NCBI GenBank assembly: GCA_038116915.1
Contig: JAYOEU010000001.1
Span: 62,001-126,000, forward strand
Reading direction: 5' to 3'
Length of the DNA stretch: 64,000 bases
DNA from: JADHLJ01 sp038116915
GTDB lineage: Bacteria; Pseudomonadota; Alphaproteobacteria; Thalassobaculales; Thalassobaculaceae
The notes under the pieces: generated by a model
Told to the model about the DNA's origin: nothing
Database searches by the model: none
The model's input: the letters and a program-made list of their open reading frames with translations, nothing else
Translations under genes and position numbers: made by a program
In this document: one piece after another, positions 58,939 through 64,000 of the stretch
Numbering within the stretch: the stretch's first letter is position 1
How the letters are laid out: every line of letters begins with the position of its first letter

Positions 58939-59688
58939 ATGGATCTCGGTCTGAAGGGCAAGAAAGTCATCGTTACCGGCGCCAGCCGGGGGATCGGGCT
59001 GTCGATCGCCGATACCTTCGCCAGGGAAGGGGCCGACGTGTCGATCTGCGCGCGCGGGGCGGAGACCCTGAAGGCTGCGCGGACGAAGATCGCCGCGCAT
59101 GGGACCAAGGTCCATGCCCAAGCCTGCGACGTTTCCGATGCCGATGCGCTGGTCGCCTATATCGAGGCGGCGGCGGGCGCGCTCGGCGGGTTGAACATCC
59201 TGGTCAACAATCCTTCCGGCTTCGGGCGCACGGACGACGAGGAGGGCTGGCGGCTCGGCCTTGACGTGGATCTGATGGCGCTTGTACGCGGCTCCTGGGC
59301 GGCGGTGCCGCATATCGAGAAGGCCGGCGGCGGGGCGATCATCCACACCTCCTCGATTTCGGGCCTGACCTCGTCGTTACGCACCCCGCCCTATGGCGCG
59401 GTCAAGGCGGCGGTGATCCAGTATACCAAGACCCAGGCCCTGCAGCTCGCGTCCAAGAACATCCGGGTCAATTGCCTGGCGCCGGGCTCGATCGAGTTTC
59501 CCGGCGGCACCTGGGACGATGCCAAGAAGAACAATCCCAAGCTCTATGACGGGATCAAGCGCTCCATCCCATTCGGTCGCCTGGGCGAGCCGGATGAGGT
59601 CGCGAACCTCGCGGTCTTCCTCGCCTCCGACGCCGCCTCCTGGGTAACCGGGGTCACCATCGCCGTTGATGGCGGGCAGATGCTGTAG
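58939..59688 (+). CDS. Short-chain dehydrogenase/reductase
   Basis: A 249-residue classical SDR: VIVTGASRGIGLSIA (cofactor loop), NILVNNPSGFGR (N-N-x-x-G with Pro instead of Ala), catalytic Ser in IIHTSSISGL, and Y-x-x-x-K in PPYGAVKAAVIQYTK. A conserved end, GVTIAVDGGQML, also fits. The Arg near residue 40 (CARGAET) suggests NADPH. GGGAGGAG precedes the ATG. The substrate is unknown. Confidence 0.92.
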   Translation: MDLGLKGKKVIVTGASRGIGLSIADTFAREGADVSICARGAETLKAARTKIAAHGTKVHAQACDVSDADALVAYIEAAAGALGGLNILVNNPSGFGRTDDEEGWRLGLDVDLMALVRGSWAAVPHIEKAGGGAIIHTSSISGLTSSLRTPPYGAVKAAVIQYTKTQALQLASKNIRVNCLAPGSIEFPGGTWDDAKKNNPKLYDGIKRSIPFGRLGEPDEVANLAVFLASDAASWVTGVTIAVDGGQML

Positions 59689-59697
59689 AATGCCGCC

Positions 59698-60987
59698 TCA
59701 CATCGCCGCCAACGCTTTTGCCGCGTCCTTGAAGGCGGCGAGGGTCAATTGAACGTCATCCTCGTCGTGGGCGAGGGAGATGTAGTATTTGCTGTCGCCC
59801 TTGAAGACGCCGCGCTCGCGCAAAAGCAAGGTGAAGGCGCGGCCCTTGGCGGCGTCGGCGGCGGCCATGCCGCGGTAGTCCTCGACCGGACCGGTGGTGA
59901 AGAACACGTCGAACAGGGGCGGCTCGCCGATCACCTTGGCGGCATGACCGTTGTCGCGGAGGGCCGCTTGCAGGCCTTCCATCAGCCGGCGCCCGGTCTC
60001 GAAGACTTTCTCATAGGTTCCCGGCCGTTGCAGAATTTCAAGCGTCTTAAGGCCCGCGACGGCGGCGACGGGATTACCGCTCAGGGTGCCGATCTGAGGC
60101 AGGAAATCCTCGTCGGCGACGCTCGCCTTGTCGAAATGCGCCATCAGGTCGTCATGGCCGCAGATCGCCGCGAGCGGGAACCCGCCGCCGATGATCTTGC
60201 CGAGCGAGCACATGTCCGGGATGACGCCGTAATATGCCTGCGCGCCGCCATAGGAGAAGCGGAAGCCGGTCACGATCTCGTCGAAAATCAGCGGGATCTC
60301 GTATTCGCTGGTGACCTCGCGCAAAGTCTCGAGGAATCCGGGCTTCGGCGGGAGCAGGCGCTGGAACGGCTCGGCGATGACGGCGGCGAGCTGATCATGG
60401 TACTCGGCGATGATCGCCCGCGCGGTCTCCGCGTCGTTGAAGGGAGCGATGATGACCTCCTCGCTGACCTTCTTGGGGATGCCGGGCGTATCGGGCACCG
60501 CCTGCGGGAAGTTTGAGCGCTGCTTCGGCGCCATGCTCATCAGGGCATAGTCGTTCATGCCGTGAAAGCCGCCCTCGAATTTCAGGATCTTGTCCCGCTT
60601 GCGGTGGGCGCGGGCCGCCCGCATGGCATAGAAGGTCGCCTCGGTTCCGCTGCTGACGAAGCGGAGCTTGCCGGCGCAGGCCATCGCCGCGCAGATCGCC
60701 TCGGCAAGCGCGATGCCGTGTTCGTTATTGGCGAAGAAGGTGGTGCCCTTGGGGATCTGCTCCTGTACCGCGGCGGTCACTTCCGGGTGGTCGTGGCCGA
60801 CGAACATCGGGCCGGACCCGAGCAGAAAGTCGACATACTCGTTGCCGCTGATGTCCCACACCCGGCCGCCCTTGCCTCGCGCGACGACAATGTCTCCCGC
60901 CATGTTGCCGAACGAGCCGGCCGGCAAAACCGCGCGCGCCCGGTCGATCAATGCCTGTTCGGCCGCAGCCCGTTGCATGCCTGCCAT
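59698..60987 (-). CDS. Class III aminotransferase, glutamate-1-semialdehyde-aminomutase-like
   Basis: A 429-residue fold-type I PLP enzyme. It has the N-terminal GGRVWDISGNEYVDFLLGSGP, RFVSSGTEATFYAMRAARAH, LIFDEIVTGFRFSYGG, and the PLP lysine in CSLGKIIGGGFPLAAI (near 265). Motifs fit HemL and its many relatives acting on amino aldehydes or omega-amines. Without tetrapyrrole genes nearby, a catabolic aminotransferase is as likely as HemL. ATG 60987 follows GGAGGAA. It lies tail to tail with the SDR. Confidence 0.87.
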   Translation of the reverse strand: MAGMQRAAAEQALIDRARAVLPAGSFGNMAGDIVVARGKGGRVWDISGNEYVDFLLGSGPMFVGHDHPEVTAAVQEQIPKGTTFFANNEHGIALAEAICAAMACAGKLRFVSSGTEATFYAMRAARAHRKRDKILKFEGGFHGMNDYALMSMAPKQRSNFPQAVPDTPGIPKKVSEEVIIAPFNDAETARAIIAEYHDQLAAVIAEPFQRLLPPKPGFLETLREVTSEYEIPLIFDEIVTGFRFSYGGAQAYYGVIPDMCSLGKIIGGGFPLAAICGHDDLMAHFDKASVADEDFLPQIGTLSGNPVAAVAGLKTLEILQRPGTYEKVFETGRRLMEGLQAALRDNGHAAKVIGEPPLFDVFFTTGPVEDYRGMAAADAAKGRAFTLLLRERGVFKGDSKYYISLAHDEDDVQLTLAAFKDAAKALAAM

Positions 60988-61067
60988 GATGTTCCTCCAC
61001 CGCAAAAGATTCTTCTCACTTTAGCAGGACGCGGGGAAATCCAAAGGCCGAGTTATCGATTTCGCCA

Positions 61068-62366
61068 ATGCCCTTTCTCGCGATGCTCGCTGCCCATAGA
61101 CTGAGGGGGATCAGCGGTTTGGGGGCGCGGGTGCAGACCAGCGAGATAAAACGGACCATCCATGAGACCTTGGAACTCATTCCGGGGCCGGGCGCCGCGC
61201 GCAGGTGCGGGCAGGCGGTGATCGTATTTGCGATTCTGTTCACCTTGGTCGTGGTCATAACGGACTCCATGGACGTTTTTACCGCTCCCGTGCGGCGCTG
61301 GATCATCGCGCTTACGACGCTGGCGATGGCGCTGTTCGCCGTGGAACTCGTGCTTCGGGTCTGGCTGTTCGATGCGGGCGGCGGGCGACAAAGCAGCGGC
61401 CGCAATCCGATCGTCGGACGGTTGCTGTACCTGATCGCTCCGGGAAACTTTCTCGACCTGATTGCAGTTCTTCCGCTGCTTTTTGGAATTGAACCGGATC
61501 TTGTCATCCTGCGCGCCTTCCGGCTGATGCGGGTGCTCCGGTTCACACCCTTCGGTACCGCGGTCGAAAGCCTGGAGGCGGTCTTCTACACCGAGCGTCG
61601 GGCGCTGATCGGTGTTTTCACCATGCTGATATTGATGCTGATCGTCGCGTCGACGTTGGTCTTCGTTGCCGAACGCGAGGTTCAGCCGGAGGCGTTTGCC
61701 AGCATACCGCATGCCATTTGGTGGGGATTGGCGACGCTGACGACGGTCGGCTACGGCGACGTCACCCCGGTCACGGCCATGGGCCGGATCCTGGGCGGCT
61801 TTGTGACCATTATCGGCGTCGGCATGTTCGCCCTTCCGGCCGCCATCCTGGCGTCGGGATATACCAGAGAGTTCCGGCGGCGCGGGTTTGTCGAAACCTG
61901 GGATCTGGTGGCCGAGGTGCCGCTCTTTTCCGGATTACCGGCCGCCCGGATCGCGGATCTGGCGGCGATGCTGAAACCGCGTTCGGCCCGCGCCGGTCAG
62001 GTTGTGGTCCGCAAGGGCGAGCATGCCGACAGCATGTATTTCGTTGTCAGCGGCGCTCTCGAGGTCGAGCTTGAACCGGAGCCGGTGATCCTCCACGCGG
62101 GCGACTTCTTCGGCGAAATAGCCTTGATCGCACACGGCGACCGGGTCGCCACCATCGCCGCGATCGAGGAAACCCGGCTGCTTGTGCTCGACGCGCAGGA
62201 TCTCGGCCGGTTTCTCGACAGCAATCCGGAACTGCGGGAGATCCTGGCGCGGGTCAGCGCGGAGCGGCAGTCGGGTCATGCCGGACAGCCGGTCTGGCCG
62301 GTTCAGCGGCGCGGCTCCGCGGCGGGTGGCACGAGAACAAGCTTGGCAGGGGAGGCGGATCCATGA
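61068..62366 (+). CDS. Cyclic-nucleotide-gated potassium channel
   Basis: About 432 residues. Six membrane segments (S1 near 45, S2 near 80, S3 near 122, an Arg-bearing S4-like LRAFRLMRVLRFTP near 145, S5 near 180, S6 near 250). The pore helix and filter TLTTVGYGDVTPV is the K+ selectivity sequence. A C-terminal cNMP-binding domain (about 280-395) has the phosphate cassette GDFFGEIALIAHGDRVATI. It resembles MlotiK1-type channels. The ATG has no RBS; a TTG at 61119, seven bases after GAGGGGGA, may be the true start. Confidence 0.85.
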   Translation: MPFLAMLAAHRLRGISGLGARVQTSEIKRTIHETLELIPGPGAARRCGQAVIVFAILFTLVVVITDSMDVFTAPVRRWIIALTTLAMALFAVELVLRVWLFDAGGGRQSSGRNPIVGRLLYLIAPGNFLDLIAVLPLLFGIEPDLVILRAFRLMRVLRFTPFGTAVESLEAVFYTERRALIGVFTMLILMLIVASTLVFVAEREVQPEAFASIPHAIWWGLATLTTVGYGDVTPVTAMGRILGGFVTIIGVGMFALPAAILASGYTREFRRRGFVETWDLVAEVPLFSGLPAARIADLAAMLKPRSARAGQVVVRKGEHADSMYFVVSGALEVELEPEPVILHAGDFFGEIALIAHGDRVATIAAIEETRLLVLDAQDLGRFLDSNPELREILARVSAERQSGHAGQPVWPVQRRGSAAGGTRTSLAGEADP

Positions 62367-63313
62367 ACGAGCAGCCCGCAATCATCGCGGTGGCGGGACG
62401 TACCGGACAGTGGCCGGACGGCGCCGCCTATGTCGACGGCGCCTATTGTCCGATCGCCGAGGCGAAGATCTCGGTGCTCGACTGGGGTTTTACCCGATCC
62501 GATGTCTGTTACGACGTGGTGCATGTGAAGGCTGGGTCATTCTTCCGATTGGATGACCACATCGCGCGTTTTCAGGCGTCGATCGCCGGGCTGCGGATGA
62601 GTATTCCACTGAATGCCGATGCCTTGAAGGCGGTGTTGGGGGAATGCGTGCGCCTGACCGGGCATCGTGACTCGTATGTGGCGATGGTCTGTACCCGCGG
62701 GTTGCCGCCGCCTGGCCCGCGCGGCTCGGTCGCGCGTTACAGGAACAGCCTGATCGCCTATGCCCTGCCCTGGATCGATGTGCTTTCGCCGGAAATTCAG
62801 GAACGGGGCGGGCATGCGATCATCGCCAAGACACCCCGCATCCCGGCCGACTCGGTCGATCCGACGATCAAGAACTATCATCGCGGCGATATGGTCAAGG
62901 CGCTGTTCGAGGCCGAGGACGCGGGCGCCGACACCGCTGTCCTGCTGGACCATGACGGCTATGTCACCGAGGGGCCGGGCTTTAACGTCTTCGTGGTGCG
63001 GGACGGCGCGGTGGTCACGCCGGACCGGGGGGCGCTGGAGGGGATCACCCGCCAGGCGACGCTGGAGCTGTGCGCGGATCTTGGAATGAAAGCGGAAATC
63101 GGCCGCCTGCGTGCCGAGGATCTGCATGAGGCGGACGAGATCTTTCTGACCACCACCGCCGGCGGCATCATGCCGGTGACCCGGATCGACGGCCGCATAT
63201 TGTCCAACGACAGCCCTGGCCCGGTTTCCCGGAACCTGAAGGATCTATATTGGCGAAGGCACGAAGAGGGCTGGATGGCCACGCCGGTCAACTATGGGGA
63301 TGGTGAAGCATGA
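62363..63313 (+). CDS. Class IV (BCAT/D-amino-acid type) aminotransferase
   Basis: A 316-residue fold-type IV PLP enzyme: AYVDGAYCPIAEAKISVLDWGF at the N terminus, the PLP lysine in SVDPTIKNYHRGDMVKAL (near 173), the Glu motif VTEGPGFNVFVV (near 211), and GITRQATLEL. It transaminates branched-chain or D-amino acids, or acts as a lyase. GGGGAGG precedes the ATG, which overlaps the channel stop by four bases, so the two genes are translated together. Its link to the channel is not understood. Confidence 0.87.
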   Translation: MNEQPAIIAVAGRTGQWPDGAAYVDGAYCPIAEAKISVLDWGFTRSDVCYDVVHVKAGSFFRLDDHIARFQASIAGLRMSIPLNADALKAVLGECVRLTGHRDSYVAMVCTRGLPPPGPRGSVARYRNSLIAYALPWIDVLSPEIQERGGHAIIAKTPRIPADSVDPTIKNYHRGDMVKALFEAEDAGADTAVLLDHDGYVTEGPGFNVFVVRDGAVVTPDRGALEGITRQATLELCADLGMKAEIGRLRAEDLHEADEIFLTTTAGGIMPVTRIDGRILSNDSPGPVSRNLKDLYWRRHEEGWMATPVNYGDGEA

Positions 63314-63377
63314 AATCCTGGATGGAACGGCCTTCAGCGCGCCGTCACCCGCAAGCGGGTTGCTGGAGGCGTGGCGC

Positions 63378-64000
63378 ATGAGCGGCGTGGGTGGCGGTGA
63401 AGATGCGGGCCTGGTTGCGTTGTTCGAATCCCATGCCGGCAACAAGAGCGACAAATGGAGCCACTATCCGGAGATCTTCGAGCGCCATCTTGCCCAGTTG
63501 CGCGGCAAGCCGGTTTCATTGCTCGAGATCGGGGTCTTCAACGGCGGTTCCCTTCAGATCTGGCGGCGCTATTTCGGTGCCGAGGCGAGAATTGTCGGGG
63601 TTGATATCGATCCGACCAGTTCGCTGCTTATCGAGGACGAGGCGGAGATCGTCATCGGAGACCAGGCGGATCCCGCGTTCCTCGAGAACCTGAAGGCGCG
63701 GATGCCGCGATTGGATGTGGTCATCGACGACGGCGGTCACCATGCCCACCAGCAGGTCGCGACCTTCGAGGCCCTGTATCCGCATCTCTCGGATGGCGGG
63801 ATCTATATCGTCGAGGATCTCCATACCAGCTATTGGCCGCATTTCGGCGGCGGCTTCGGGCGGGAGTCGTTCATCGAACGGGCGAAACGCATGATCGACC
63901 TGTTGCACGAGTGGTATTGGTACAACCCGAATTTCAATACCTACATCAACCCGCTATCCGAGCGGGAACAGCCGATGCCGGTCGGAGATTTCGCCAAGTC
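63378..64000 (+). CDS. Class I SAM-dependent methyltransferase (3' end outside window)
   Basis: The first 207 residues of a methyltransferase: FESHAGNKSDKWSHYPEIFE at the start, motif I SLLEIGVFNGGSLQIWRRYF, the acidic VGVDIDP, and VVIDDGGHHAHQQVATFEAL with IYIVEDLHTSYWP. This pattern is common in CmcI/macrocin-type and polysaccharide-linked methyltransferases. GGAGG lies eight bases before the ATG. It follows the class IV aminotransferase with a 64-base gap. The substrate is unknown. Confidence 0.8.
   Translation, partial: MSGVGGGEDAGLVALFESHAGNKSDKWSHYPEIFERHLAQLRGKPVSLLEIGVFNGGSLQIWRRYFGAEARIVGVDIDPTSSLLIEDEAEIVIGDQADPAFLENLKARMPRLDVVIDDGGHHAHQQVATFEALYPHLSDGGIYIVEDLHTSYWPHFGGGFGRESFIERAKRMIDLLHEWYWYNPNFNTYINPLSEREQPMPVGDFAK

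Noticed and set aside
1..64000. CRISPR arrays, insertion sequences, integrases or prophage genes
   Set aside because: No repeat-spacer pattern, transposase, recombinase or phage structural motif was found on either strand.

Overview
The window is GC-rich, densely packed chromosomal DNA. It looks like a free-living alphaproteobacterium of the Rhodospirillales kind. The signs are carA/carB next to a YqeY-like gene, a Bpt aminoacyl-protein transferase, an ELM1-family protein, a motAB pair, a flagellin behind a sigma-54-type promoter, an Lrp/GreA pair, and many oxidoreductases typical of metabolically broad marine or soil alphaproteobacteria. I see no insertion sequence, prophage, CRISPR array or rRNA. 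One tRNA gene (Val, CAC) is present.

Layout. 0-9 kb: a ThDP enzyme cut by the window edge, an MmgE/PrpD protein, an LprI-like secreted protein, an FkbM-like protein coupled to a divergent EF-G-like GTPase, aspartate aminotransferase, and a metallophosphoesterase. 9-19 kb: a PAS histidine kinase split by an in-frame TAG, a flavin monooxygenase, a three-gene ExbB/TolQ-like motor cassette with an unusual partner, a GST, a short ORF split by a TAG, a flagellin with an odd start, a LysR regulator, and a GT41 glycosyltransferase with an in-frame TGA near its end. 19-29 kb: thioredoxin reductase, a methyltransferase, a glutamine amidotransferase coupled to ELM1, Lrp, GreA, carB-carA and YqeY. 29-45 kb: Bpt, motB-motA, flavin reductase, threonine deaminase, an outer-membrane barrel, a 2OG-Fe(II) oxygenase, a cysteine-dioxygenase-like cupin, an M20 amidohydrolase, a membrane histidine kinase, two PhyH dioxygenases flanking a TauE/SafE permease, and an overlapping ATP-grasp/Mur-ligase pair. 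45-64 kb: tRNA-Val, a luciferase-like oxidoreductase, an amidase, a third PhyH enzyme, CinA/PncC, a VOC protein, an exostosin-like glycosyltransferase, a GMC oxidoreductase, SthA, RecQ, a tyrosinase with a neighbouring lid-like secreted protein, an SDR, a class III aminotransferase, a cyclic-nucleotide-gated K+ channel coupled to a class IV aminotransferase, and a methyltransferase cut by the window edge.

The two strongest candidates for undescribed systems are (1) the 12.2-13.9 kb cassette, where an ExbB/TolQ-type channel is paired with a protein that keeps the ExbD/TolR transmembrane Asp motif but carries a YfaP/DUF2135-like outer domain, and (2) the 43.0-45.3 kb ATP-grasp plus Mur-ligase pair, which resembles a split cyanophycin-synthetase-type peptide ligase. 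Reading-frame breaks are concentrated at 9-19 kb, with one more at 38.3 kb. They could be real decay or local sequence error, and they need checking against reads. All functional calls rest on motifs and lengths read by eye.
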